Assembly: GCF_947488185.1 (NCBI RefSeq)
Contig: NZ_CANKYM010000002.1
Location: forward strand, 124,001-188,000
DNA: 64,000 nucleotides
From: an uncultured Roseobacter sp.
GTDB taxonomy: Bacteria > Pseudomonadota > Alphaproteobacteria > Rhodobacterales > Rhodobacteraceae
Reading direction: 5' to 3'
The first letter of the stretch is position 1. Each line of letters opens with the position of its first letter. Below are positions 15,947 to 23,738 of this stretch, piece after piece. The position numbers and the translations under genes were made by a program. The notes beneath the pieces are model-generated. The model saw only the letters and a list, made by a program, of their open reading frames with translations. It searched no databases and was not told the origin of the DNA.

Positions 15947-16333
15947 ATGATCGTCACGGAAAAATCGCATCTCATCGGGACGATGCGGGATGCCTCCGGT
16001 CCGGGGTGGAACAGCCTGCGGCTTTTGGTGAAATCCGATGGAATGGGGTTTTCGATGACGGACACGAAGGTCCTGCCGGGGGCCGTTCTCACGTTGCAGT
16101 ATAAAAACCATATCGAGGCCTGCTATTGCGTTGGCGGTGCGGGCACCGTGACGGAGCTCGAGACCGGCGAGAAGCATCCCCTCACACCGGGCGTTCTCTA
16201 CGCACCCAACGCACACGAGCGTCACGAGGTGCGGGTGGATGGGCCTGCGCCCTTGCATCTGATCTGCGTTTTCTCGCCCGGGCTGCAAGGCGATGAAGTG
16301 CATGGCCCGGACGGCAGCTACGCCGCGTCCTGA
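15947..16333 (+). CDS. ectC: Ectoine synthase (stand-alone)
   Basis: A 128-residue cupin of the ectoine synthase family, which cyclises N-gamma-acetyl-diaminobutyrate to ectoine. The family pattern GPGWNSLRLLVKSDGMGFS is present, and the three iron ligands known for EctC fall at the expected positions: Glu57 (KNHIEACYC), Tyr85 (GVLYAPNA) and His93 (HERHEV). AGGAG precedes the ATG by 8 bases. No ectA, ectB or ectD is nearby; its divergent neighbour is an aldo/keto reductase operon. It could make ectoine from imported precursor or serve another small cyclisation. Its 3' end overlaps the convergent 97-residue gene by 16 bp. Confidence 0.88.
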   Translation: MIVTEKSHLIGTMRDASGPGWNSLRLLVKSDGMGFSMTDTKVLPGAVLTLQYKNHIEACYCVGGAGTVTELETGEKHPLTPGVLYAPNAHERHEVRVDGPAPLHLICVFSPGLQGDEVHGPDGSYAAS

Positions 16334-16611
16334 TCCGGACGGAGCGTCATCACAAAGTCGAAAACCTTGCGCATGCTCATCTCGCAGGGGAACAGGCGAG
16401 CGCCGCCTTGCAGACGATAAAAATTCAGGCTGATGTAGTCGGTGCCGCCCAGTTCTTCCGCGACCAGTTTAACAGACTTTCCGCCGCAGAATGTGGTTTT
16501 TGTCACGATGTATCGGCGGTGTTGAGACCGTCCCGTGAAGGTGCCGCTTGGCAGTCTCTCAAGGGCTGTCTCAAAGGCGTCGGGAGAGTGTTGCTCAGGT
16601 TTTCTGGCCAA
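16318..16611 (-). CDS. Conserved hypothetical small protein (97 aa)
   Basis: A 97-residue soluble protein of unknown function. The centre has basic and beta-rich stretches (GRSQHRRYIVTKTTF, GGKSVKLVAEELGG, DYISLNFYRL) and the C-terminus a helix (CEMSMRKVFDFVMTL). The start appears to be TTG at 16611 (MARKPEQHS), overlapping the end of plsY by 17 bp, with AGGAA about 14 bases upstream; no better start exists in frame. Position behind plsY and pseudo-pyrC suggests it is the last gene of the pyrB-pyrC-plsY operon. It has no recognisable motif and could be misannotated, though its composition is protein-like. Confidence 0.6.
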   Translation of the reverse strand: MARKPEQHSPDAFETALERLPSGTFTGRSQHRRYIVTKTTFCGGKSVKLVAEELGGTDYISLNFYRLQGGARLFPCEMSMRKVFDFVMTLRPDQDAA

Positions 16612-17203
16612 TGGTCGGCTCGGTTCCTGCGCGAATGCGGGAGATGTTTGCCCGGTGTCGCCAGAAGATGATCAGCGTCAGCGCAATGCCCAGAAAGAGA
16701 CCATCCGGCAAGCCGGTAAAAATCATCAAGGGTGTGCTGGCCGCTGCGGCAAAAAGCGCGCCCATCGAAGAAATGCGCGACAGTAAGGCACCTGCAAGCC
16801 ACGCAAGACAGCAGCCGATACCAACCGGCCAGTTCAGCGCCAGCAGAATGCCCAGGAAAGTGGCAACACCCTTGCCACCGGCAAAGCGGAGCCAGACCGG
16901 GTAGCAATGCCCGATCATCGCCATCACCCCCGCGATCTGTGCGGTATCCTCGCCGCCGAAGGCGCGGGCCAGCAGAACGGCGGCCAGCCCCTTGCCTCCA
17001 TCGAGCAGCACCGTCAGGGCCGCAGCGGTCTTGTTCCCGGTGCGCAGCACGTTGGTGGCACCGATGTTGCCGGACCCGATGTTGCGCAGATTGCCCAGAC
17101 CCATCAGGCGGGTCAGGACCATGCCAAAGGGGATTGAGCCCATCAGATACCCAATGAGCCCCCAGAGCAGGAGAACTGCGGCGGAATGTTCGATAATGGG
17201 CAT
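16595..17203 (-). CDS. plsY: Acyl-phosphate glycerol-3-phosphate acyltransferase PlsY
   Basis: A 202-residue integral membrane protein with five or so hydrophobic segments and the three PlsY signature loops: GSIPFG (about residue 22), GSGNIGATNVLR (about 43) and GHCYPVWLRFAGGKGVAT (about 98). It transfers an acyl group from acyl-phosphate to glycerol 3-phosphate, the first step of phospholipid synthesis, at the inner membrane. The start codon overlaps the stop of the dihydroorotase-like gene (TGATG), so the two are translationally coupled. The C-terminus carries a short charged tail. Length is normal for the family. Confidence 0.96.
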   Translation of the reverse strand: MPIIEHSAAVLLLWGLIGYLMGSIPFGMVLTRLMGLGNLRNIGSGNIGATNVLRTGNKTAAALTVLLDGGKGLAAVLLARAFGGEDTAQIAGVMAMIGHCYPVWLRFAGGKGVATFLGILLALNWPVGIGCCLAWLAGALLSRISSMGALFAAAASTPLMIFTGLPDGLFLGIALTLIIFWRHRANISRIRAGTEPTIGQKT

Positions 17204-18486
17204 CAGGTCCTCTCGTACACGCAGGTGCCAGCCACATAGGTGGAGAGGACCTTACCCTGCATCCGCGCGCCGTCAAACGGCGTGTTGCGGGATTTCGAGC
17301 GCAGCGTGGCACGGTCCATCAGGAACGGGGCGTTGGGATCGAAGAGGACAAGATCCGCCGGAGCGCCAATGGCGAGCCGACCGCTGTCCAGGCCCAGACG
17401 CTTTGCAGGGTTCAGCGACATCGCGCGCCAAAGGGTGGGCAAATCGATCAGTCCCGCATGGTATAGCCGCATCGCCGCCGGTAACAGCGTTTCAATCGCC
17501 ACGGCGCCAGAGGCCGCCTCCTCGAAGGGCAGGCGCTTGCTTTCCTCATCCTGCGGTGTGTGCATGGAGGAGATCACGTCAATCAGCCCTGATTTCACCG
17601 CCTCGGCCACGGCCAGCCGGTCCTGCTCGTCCCGCAAGGGCGGTTTCAGTTTGAAAAAGGTTCGGTAGTCAGCGACATCCAAGGCGTTCAGCGTCAGGTG
17701 GTGGATCGACGTGCCCGCCGTGATGTCGAGGCCGTTGGCCTTGGCGCGTTCCAGTGCGGGCAAGGCACGGGCGCAGGTGATCTGGTCCGCGTGGTACCGG
17801 GCACCCGTCATTTCGATCAGCGCGATGTCGCGATCCAGCCCCATGCGCTCTGCCATCGGAGAGACGGCAGGCAGGCCGCGCAATGAGGCAAACTTGCCGG
17901 AGGTGGCAGCGGCGCCGTTGCTCAACCCCGGGTCCTGCGGGTGCGCGACGACCAGCGCACCGAGGCCGCTGGCATAGGTGAGCGCGCGGGAAAACACCTT
18001 GGTGTCGGTGACAACCCGGTCGCAGTCGGTGAAGGCCACCGCCCCGGCATCCATCAGGAAACCGATCTCCGTCATCTCGCGCCCGTCGCGCCCCTTGGTC
18101 AGCGCGGCCATCGGCAGGACGTTCACCGGAGAGGCCTCATTGGCGCGCCGCGTGACAAACTCCAGCGTTTCCGGGCTGTCTATGGCCGGATCGGTATCGG
18201 GGCGGGTGATCATCGTGGTCACGCCGCCAGCCGCTGCCGCCAGCCCGGCGGAGCGGTAGCTTTCTTTGTGCCGGTCTCCCGGTTCGCAGACCTTCACGCC
18301 CAGATCGACGATGCCGGGGGCGAGGTATTTCAGATCACAGTCAATGACGCGACCAGATGTCAGGCGCGGCGCATCCCTGGGCAAATGCCCGGTGATGCGC
18401 CCGTCTTCGACCACAAGGCCGCCGGTGATGATCTCGTCTTTCTCGGGATCGACGAGGCGCGCATTCAGGAAGGTCAGCTTGGTCAT
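17203..18486 (-). CDS. pyrC: Dihydroorotase-like protein lacking the metal-binding motif (pseudo-dihydroorotase)
   Basis: A 427-residue amidohydrolase-fold protein that aligns over its whole length with type I dihydroorotases but has lost key catalytic residues. The metal motif HxH after PGxVDL reads PGIVDLGVKVCEPG (Gly63 and Lys65 in place of both histidines), and the catalytic aspartate of TDHAPH is replaced (SSMHTPQ, Met308). It is therefore unlikely to close dihydroorotate itself. In several bacteria an inactive PyrC-like chain supports the aspartate carbamoyltransferase complex, and pyrB lies in the same cluster here. I infer a structural role; a working dihydroorotase should be encoded elsewhere. 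The stop overlaps the plsY start. Confidence 0.88.
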   Translation of the reverse strand: MTKLTFLNARLVDPEKDEIITGGLVVEDGRITGHLPRDAPRLTSGRVIDCDLKYLAPGIVDLGVKVCEPGDRHKESYRSAGLAAAAGGVTTMITRPDTDPAIDSPETLEFVTRRANEASPVNVLPMAALTKGRDGREMTEIGFLMDAGAVAFTDCDRVVTDTKVFSRALTYASGLGALVVAHPQDPGLSNGAAATSGKFASLRGLPAVSPMAERMGLDRDIALIEMTGARYHADQITCARALPALERAKANGLDITAGTSIHHLTLNALDVADYRTFFKLKPPLRDEQDRLAVAEAVKSGLIDVISSMHTPQDEESKRLPFEEAASGAVAIETLLPAAMRLYHAGLIDLPTLWRAMSLNPAKRLGLDSGRLAIGAPADLVLFDPNAPFLMDRATLRSKSRNTPFDGARMQGKVLSTYVAGTCVYERT

Positions 18487-18538
18487 CCGGGCATCCTTTG
18501 CACAGGCGTCTCGGGGACGGTCCTCTGATGGTGGAGGT

Positions 18539-18640
18539 TCATGTCCCCACCCAGAACATCAGCCCGACAATACCGAAAGCGACCAGCAGGGCCATCATCG
18601 CAATGCGCCCGGACATCTTGGGGTCTTTGGGTTCCTTCAC
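18539..18640 (-). CDS. 33-residue single-pass membrane peptide
   Basis: A small open frame in the gap between the tail-anchored gene and pseudo-pyrC. GTG starts it at 18640, and a full AGGAGG lies 10 bases upstream. The peptide is a charged head (KEPKDPKMSGR) followed by one transmembrane helix (MMALLVAFGIVGLMFWVG) and a stop at 18539. Such a strong ribosome-binding site and a clean hydrophobic helix support a real gene. An internal ATG at 18616 would give 25 residues but has no site. Function is unknown; as part of the pyrB cluster it may interact with the adjacent C-tail-anchored protein. Confidence 0.6.
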   Translation of the reverse strand: MKEPKDPKMSGRIAMMALLVAFGIVGLMFWVGT

Positions 18641-18659
18641 GTCTTCCGCGCCTCCTGTC

Positions 18660-19205
18660 TCACTTAAAAAGCCACCAGAGGGCGAGGCCCAAAAGCACGG
18701 CCAGGGCAATCACGATGAGCGCGCTGCCTGCGGGTCCTCTTGGTGGCGTGGGCGGGGTCATACCGGGTGTGCCGCTGTAAGGCCGGGCGCTCTCCGTTGT
18801 GATCGGCAGTGCGGTGCCGGAGGGGGCATATTCCGCATATGTCCCGATGAGCGTGAGCTCGGCACCGGGTGTCAGCGTTATCTCAAGCCCTTCAAAACTG
18901 TCGGAAAAGAGCAGCAGCACATAACCTTCCAGCGCATCGAGCCTGCTTTTGTCGGCGCCGATTTCCGCCTCCCCGACCGCGTACCCCTCGCTGAGGTAAG
19001 CGCTCAACCCCATGCCGGTCAGATCGGAGACCGGGAAAATCTCGGCGCTGGCGGTGTTCAGATGTGGATTGCCCAGCAGCTGCCGCGCAAAATCCGGCTT
19101 GGGGAGCGTTTTGAGTGTCTCGGTGACTTCTGCGGGTGCGAGGTTGATGGCAAAGACACGAATTGCGCCACGCTCGTTTTTCTGGATCTCGATGGGTGTG
19201 TTCAT
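18660..19205 (-). CDS. Hypothetical C-tail-anchored protein in the pyrB cluster
   Basis: A 181-residue protein with no signal peptide, a soluble domain of about 140 residues, a proline-rich linker ([15 protein letters not shown]) and one C-terminal transmembrane helix ([20 protein letters not shown]). I do not recognise the domain. Its start overlaps the stop of pyrB by ATGA, so it is translationally coupled to aspartate carbamoyltransferase. The topology would leave the soluble part in the cytoplasm, tethered to the membrane. Together with the 33-residue peptide and pseudo-dihydroorotase it may belong to a membrane-associated pyrimidine complex; that is inference from position only. Confidence 0.78.
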   Translation of the reverse strand: MNTPIEIQKNERGAIRVFAINLAPAEVTETLKTLPKPDFARQLLGNPHLNTASAEIFPVSDLTGMGLSAYLSEGYAVGEAEIGADKSRLDALEGYVLLLFSDSFEGLEITLTPGAELTLIGTYAEYAPSGTALPITTESARPYSGTPGMTPPTPPRGPAGSALIVIALAVLLGLALWWLFK

Positions 19206-20149
19206 GCCGTCTCCGCCCGTGTCAGTATAAGGTTTTGGGCAAGCAGATCCATCGCGGCCATGCGGACGGCCACGCCCATCTCCACTTGATCCTGAATAAC
19301 GCTGCGGTTGATGTCATCAGCCAGCGTGCCGTCGATTTCCACCCCGCGGTTCATCGGGCCGGGATGCATGACAATCGCATCCGGCTTGGCATGGGACAAC
19401 TTCTCCGCATCCAGGCCAAACCTGTGGTAATACTCGCGCTCGCTGGGGATAAACCCGCCATCCATGCGCTCTTTCTGCAAGCGCAGCATCATCACCACGT
19501 CCACATCGCGCAGCCCCTCCGCCATGTCCGAGAAGACCTCGACACCGAATTCCGCGATGCCTGAGGGCATCAGCGTCGGCGGCCCGATCAGGCGCAGGCG
19601 GTTCTCCATCTTGCCAAGCAACATGATGTTCGACCGGGCCACGCGGGAATGGGCGATGTCCCCGCAGATGGCAATCGACAGGCGGTGCAGGCGCCCTTTG
19701 GCGCGACGGATGGTCAGCGCGTCGAGCAGCGCCTGCGTCGGATGTTCGTGCCGCCCGTCGCCTGCGTTCAGCACCGCGCAATTCACCTTTTGCGCCAACA
19801 GATCCACCGCGCCGGAATGCGGATGGCGCACCACCAGCAGATCGGGGTGCATCGCGTTCAGCGTCAGGGCGGTGTCGATCAGCGTTTCGCCCTTTTTCAC
19901 CGAACTGGCCTGCATCGCCATGTTCATCACATCCGCACCAAGGCGCTTGCCTGCGATCTCGAAACTCGCCTGCGTGCGTGTCGAGTTCTCAAAGAACATG
20001 TTGATTTGCGTCAGACCTGCCAGGGCATCGGCGTGTTTGTCGGGCTGGCGGTTCAGGGTGGCATAGCTATCTGCCAGATCAAGCAGTGTTGTGATCTCTT
20101 CCGGACGCAGAGCTTCGATACCAAGAAGGTGGCGGTGCGGGAATGTCAT
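19202..20149 (-). CDS. pyrB: Aspartate carbamoyltransferase catalytic subunit
   Basis: A 315-residue transcarbamylase that joins carbamoyl phosphate and aspartate in pyrimidine synthesis. Carbamoyl-phosphate motifs are clear: [12 protein letters not shown] near residue 53 and HPTQALLD near 136; the aspartate-side motif appears as [10 protein letters not shown]. No pyrI regulatory subunit is present; instead a dihydroorotase-like chain is encoded two genes downstream, as in class A/B ATCase complexes. It is the first gene of a minus-strand cluster running to plsY and the 97-residue gene, with a 107-bp gap to the divergent uracil-DNA glycosylase gene for promoters. Confidence 0.95.
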   Translation of the reverse strand: MTFPHRHLLGIEALRPEEITTLLDLADSYATLNRQPDKHADALAGLTQINMFFENSTRTQASFEIAGKRLGADVMNMAMQASSVKKGETLIDTALTLNAMHPDLLVVRHPHSGAVDLLAQKVNCAVLNAGDGRHEHPTQALLDALTIRRAKGRLHRLSIAICGDIAHSRVARSNIMLLGKMENRLRLIGPPTLMPSGIAEFGVEVFSDMAEGLRDVDVVMMLRLQKERMDGGFIPSEREYYHRFGLDAEKLSHAKPDAIVMHPGPMNRGVEIDGTLADDINRSVIQDQVEMGVAVRMAAMDLLAQNLILTRAETA

Positions 20150-20256
20150 GTGCGGCAGCCTATCGTGATTTCACACCTTATAGGGAGGGTGTGCGGGACG
20201 GGCAAGCGACGCTTATGCCTGTTCAGTTCGATGCCGTGACCCCGTAGAGTAGCCGT

Positions 20257-21036
20257 ATGGAATCATCTCAGTTTCATCACGCGCTGGCGCTTTTGGATTG
20301 GCAGGTTGAGCTTGGCGCAACCGAGGCGATCTGTGACGCGCCCGTTAATTGCTATGAATTGCCCGATACGCTGGCGAAACCGAAGGCGGCGACCGGCCCG
20401 CTGGCCGTCTCGCAGGCACCGAAAGCCGCCGCCGAGGTTGACCCGGTGGCCGAAGCCAAACGTGCAGCCGCCGCAGCGCAGGATCTTGATGCGCTCCGGG
20501 ACGCGCTGGCCGGTTTCGAGCATTGCGCGCTGAAGCGCGGTGCGCGCAGTCTGGTCTTTTCTGATGGTATCGCGGGTGCGCCGGTGATGATTATCGGCGA
20601 AGCACCGGGGCGCGATGAAGACCGCGAAGGGCGCCCCTTTGTCGGGCGGGCCGGACAACTGCTCGACAAAATGCTGGCAGCCATCGGTCGCGGGCGGGGG
20701 GATGAAAACGCGCCTGTCTACATCACCAATGTCCTGCCCTGGCGGCCGCCGCAAAACCGGGACCCGCAGCCCGATGAGATTGCGATGATGCGCCCGTTTC
20801 TGGAACGTCATATCGCGCTGGCCAAACCGCAAGCGCTTGTGATCATGGGGAATATCAGTGCGCAGGCTCTGCTGGGCAAGCGCGGGATCACCCGGCTGCG
20901 CGGCAACTGGACAGAGTGTTTTGGGTTGCCAGCCCTGCCGATGTTCCACCCCGCCTATCTGCTGCGTCAGCCTGCCGCCAAACGCGAGGCCTGGGCCGAC
21001 TTGCTCAGCCTCAAGGCGCGGCTTGACAATGGTTGA
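20257..21036 (+). CDS. Uracil-DNA glycosylase, family 4-like
   Basis: A 259-residue DNA repair enzyme. After a variable alanine-rich N-terminus (residues 1-85) comes the UDG core: [20 protein letters not shown] (about residue 115), [14 protein letters not shown], and [11 protein letters not shown] near the C-terminus. It removes uracil from DNA. Family 4 enzymes usually carry an iron-sulfur cluster; four cysteines are present (two in the N-terminal part, FEHC, and TECF), but I cannot assign ligands with confidence. Its stop overlaps the LysE start by 8 bp, so it is co-transcribed with that gene and probably moaB. Confidence 0.9.
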   Translation: MESSQFHHALALLDWQVELGATEAICDAPVNCYELPDTLAKPKAATGPLAVSQAPKAAAEVDPVAEAKRAAAAAQDLDALRDALAGFEHCALKRGARSLVFSDGIAGAPVMIIGEAPGRDEDREGRPFVGRAGQLLDKMLAAIGRGRGDENAPVYITNVLPWRPPQNRDPQPDEIAMMRPFLERHIALAKPQALVIMGNISAQALLGKRGITRLRGNWTECFGLPALPMFHPAYLLRQPAAKREAWADLLSLKARLDNG

Positions 21037-21640
21037 TCCGATTGTCCTTGCTGCTTTCGTGCCGGCGGCACTGGCGCTGAACCTCACGCCCGGGGCCGAC
21101 ATGATGTTTTGTCTGGGGCAGGGCGCGCGGGGCGGCACGCGCGCGGCATGGCTGGCCAGCGCGGGCATTGCGACAGGCGGTATGATCCACGTGGCTTTGG
21201 CAGGGCTCGGATTGAGTGCGCTGGTGGCTTCGGTGCCCTATGCTTTTGACGTGATCCGCTGGATTGGCGTTGGTTATCTAATCTGGCTTGCGGTGCAGGC
21301 CTTGCGTCGCAGACCCGACGCGGATCATAGCGTGGTCACGCGGCGCGGGCAGGCCTTTCTGTCCGGTCTGCTGGTCAACCTGACAAACCCCAAGGTCATT
21401 CTGTTTGTATTGGCGTTCGTGCCGCAATTCGTTGTGCCCTCCGCCGGGCCGGTCCTGTTGCAGTTTATCGTTTTCGGCGCGATCATCGGCGTGGGCGGTT
21501 TCGTCGTGAACGGGCTCGTCGGTGTTTTCGCGGGCTCGGTCGGACAGCGTCTCGCGCGGGGCAGCAGGGTGCTGGACTGGCTGACCGCCGGTATTTTCAC
21601 CGCCCTTGCCGGGCGTCTCGCCCTTTTGGAGAAAACCTGA
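21029..21640 (+). CDS. LysE-family amino-acid exporter
   Basis: A 203-residue membrane protein with six predicted helices and the LysE/RhtB signature [19 protein letters not shown] near residue 18 and [19 protein letters not shown] near 120. It should export an amino acid or derivative across the inner membrane. The ATG at 21029 lies inside the end of the glycosylase gene, so translation is coupled. moaB follows after one base and has its own GGAG. The exported substrate cannot be told; no regulator is adjacent. Confidence 0.9.
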   Translation: MVDPIVLAAFVPAALALNLTPGADMMFCLGQGARGGTRAAWLASAGIATGGMIHVALAGLGLSALVASVPYAFDVIRWIGVGYLIWLAVQALRRRPDADHSVVTRRGQAFLSGLLVNLTNPKVILFVLAFVPQFVVPSAGPVLLQFIVFGAIIGVGGFVVNGLVGVFAGSVGQRLARGSRVLDWLTAGIFTALAGRLALLEKT

Positions 21641-21641
21641 G

Positions 21642-22184
21642 ATGAGCAAAATCGATGAATCCAAGGAGTTTGTGCCGGTGCGGATCGCCGTCCTGACGGT
21701 TTCAGACACGCGCGGGCTCTCCGAGGACCGCTCTGGGGACGTGCTCGTGCAGCGGCTCACGGAGGCCGGGCACGAACTGGCGGACCGGCGCATCCTGCCC
21801 GACGAGCGTGATCAGATCGCAGGTCAGTTGCGCGCCTGGTGTAAGGACAGCGGTGTGGACGTGGTGATTTCGACCGGCGGTACCGGCCTGACCGGGCGTG
21901 ATGTAACCGTCGAGGCGCATAGGGATGTCTATGAAAAAGAAATCGACGCCTTTGGCACCGTTTTTACCATCGTATCGATGAAAAAGATCGGCACTAGTGC
22001 TGTGCAGAGCCGTGCGACCGGCGGCGTGGCCAATGGAACCTATCTTTTCGCGCTGCCTGGCAGCCCCGGCGCTTGCAAGGACGCATGGGATGAAATTCTG
22101 GCGTTGCAGCTGGATTATCGGCACCGACCTTGCAATTTTGTCGAAATTTTCCCGCGGTTGGACGAACATCACCGACGGAAGTAA
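21642..22184 (+). CDS. moaB: Molybdenum cofactor biosynthesis protein MoaB
   Basis: A 180-residue MoaB/Mog-fold protein that binds molybdopterin and, by family, adenylylates it or supports cofactor synthesis. Motifs: VLTVSDTRGLSEDRSGD near residue 18, ISTGGTGLTGRDVT near 78 and ALPGSPGACKDAWDEIL near 140. The ATG at 21642 has TTGGAG 12 bases upstream; an in-frame ATG at 21606 within lysE is not needed. It is about 13 kb from the fdhD-mobA-mobB-moeA operon that supplies later cofactor steps. A 93-bp gap follows before the RND efflux genes. Confidence 0.93.
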   Translation: MSKIDESKEFVPVRIAVLTVSDTRGLSEDRSGDVLVQRLTEAGHELADRRILPDERDQIAGQLRAWCKDSGVDVVISTGGTGLTGRDVTVEAHRDVYEKEIDAFGTVFTIVSMKKIGTSAVQSRATGGVANGTYLFALPGSPGACKDAWDEILALQLDYRHRPCNFVEIFPRLDEHHRRK

Positions 22185-22277
22185 TCTGGTGGTACGTAAC
22201 ACTATTGTTGGTTGGTATTCTTCTCGGCCAGTCTGAGGTATAAGGTCATTGAGTTAAGGTATTAGGATCACGACGAA

Positions 22278-23735
22278 ATGCGGTTTTTGCGGCAAAGCAT
22301 GATCGGCCTTTTTCTGGCGGCGGTGAGCCTTGGGCTGCTGGTCTATGCGGGCCATGTGGTCAGTGTCGCCGTGCAGGATCGCCTGAACGCAGAGGCCGTG
22401 GTGCCACCCGCGCGCGAACGGGTGTTTGCCGTGAACCTGCAGCGCGCGCAGAGCGAAACCATTACGCCGGTGCTGGAGACCTTTGGCGAGGTGTCGTCGC
22501 GCCGGACACTTGAATTGCGCGCCGCTGTGGCTGGACGGGTGACGGTGCTGCACGAGAATTTTGAGGATGCGGGCAACGTGCGGCGCGGCGATGTGCTGGT
22601 GCGCATCGACCCTGCGAACATGCAGTCCGCCGTGGACCGGTTGACCGCCGATCTTGCCGATGCCGAAGCCGAGGCGCGCGATGCCGCACGGGGGCTGGAT
22701 CTGGCCCGCGCCGAACAGGTGGCTGCCGAAGAGCAGGTGGTCCTGCGCCAGAAAGCCTATCAACGGCAGTTTGATCTGGCGGAACGTGGTGTTGGTACGG
22801 CGGCGGCGATTGAAACCGCTGAGCTGGCCGCTGCCGCCGCGCGCGCCACCGTTCTGGCGCGCCGCCAAGTGGTGGCGCAGGCCGAAGCACGCATCGATCA
22901 GGCCGCGACACGCCTGTCGCGCGAGAGGATTGCGCTGGCGGAGGCGCAGCGCAATCTGGCGGATACGGTGCTGGAGGCACCCTTTACCGGAACGCTCAGT
23001 GATACGACGGTTGTCGAGGGGCGCCTTGTCGCGACCAATGAAAAACTCGCTGACCTGATCGATCCGCAGGACCTTGAAGTGGCATTCCGCGTTTCCACGG
23101 CACAATACGTGCGTTTGCTGGAAGCGGATGGGTCGTTGATTTCTACGGCAGTGTCGGCGACGCTTGATGTCACTGGTGTCGATATGCAGGCCACCGGTGT
23201 GCTCAGCCGTGTCAGCGCCGCGGCAGGCGAAGGCCAATCCGGGCGTCAAGTTTTTGCGCGGCTGGAGCGTGCGCCGGGGTTTCGTCCGGGGGATTTCGTC
23301 ACCGTCCGAATTCAGGAAAAGCCATTGGACAACGTTGTACGCCTGCCTGCGTCTGCCTTGGACGCCAGCGGTGAAGTGCTTGTTCTGGAAGGCGAAAACC
23401 GTCTTGTGACGCTCCCGGTGACGCTCGTGCGTCGTCAAGGCGACGATGTGTTGGTGCGCGGCGAGGGCCTGGAAGGGCGCGACGTGGTGAAGGCGCGCAC
23501 GCCCTTGCTGGGTCCGGGCGTCGCGGTCCGTCCGCTGCAACAGAACGCCGATTTGTCCGTCCTTTTGCCCGATATGTTGGAGCTCAGCGAAGAACGCCGT
23601 GCGCGGCTCGTGGCCTTTGTGCAGAGCAATGATCGGATGCCACAGGAGACCAAGGAGCGCCTGTTAGCGCAGTTGGCTGAGCGCCAGGTGTCGGCACGGA
23701 TGGTGGCGCGCATCGAAAGCCGCATGGGAGGGTAG
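22278..23735 (+). CDS. RND efflux periplasmic adaptor (HlyD/AcrA family)
   Basis: A 485-residue membrane-fusion protein. One N-terminal helix (MIGLFLAAVSLGLLVYAGHVV) anchors it; a lipoyl half-domain is at 65-110 (GRVTVLHENFEDAGNVRRGDVLV), a long alpha-helical coiled-coil hairpin rich in Ala, Glu and Arg at 110-225, and the second lipoyl half with barrel domains after 230 (LEAPFTGTLSDTTVVEGRLV). The C-terminal 70 residues (residues 415-485) are an extra charged helical tail. It links the inner-membrane pump encoded 3 bp downstream to an outer-membrane channel. The exported compound is unknown. Confidence 0.92.
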   Translation: MRFLRQSMIGLFLAAVSLGLLVYAGHVVSVAVQDRLNAEAVVPPARERVFAVNLQRAQSETITPVLETFGEVSSRRTLELRAAVAGRVTVLHENFEDAGNVRRGDVLVRIDPANMQSAVDRLTADLADAEAEARDAARGLDLARAEQVAAEEQVVLRQKAYQRQFDLAERGVGTAAAIETAELAAAAARATVLARRQVVAQAEARIDQAATRLSRERIALAEAQRNLADTVLEAPFTGTLSDTTVVEGRLVATNEKLADLIDPQDLEVAFRVSTAQYVRLLEADGSLISTAVSATLDVTGVDMQATGVLSRVSAAAGEGQSGRQVFARLERAPGFRPGDFVTVRIQEKPLDNVVRLPASALDASGEVLVLEGENRLVTLPVTLVRRQGDDVLVRGEGLEGRDVVKARTPLLGPGVAVRPLQQNADLSVLLPDMLELSEERRARLVAFVQSNDRMPQETKERLLAQLAERQVSARMVARIESRMGG

Positions 23736-23738
23736 CGC

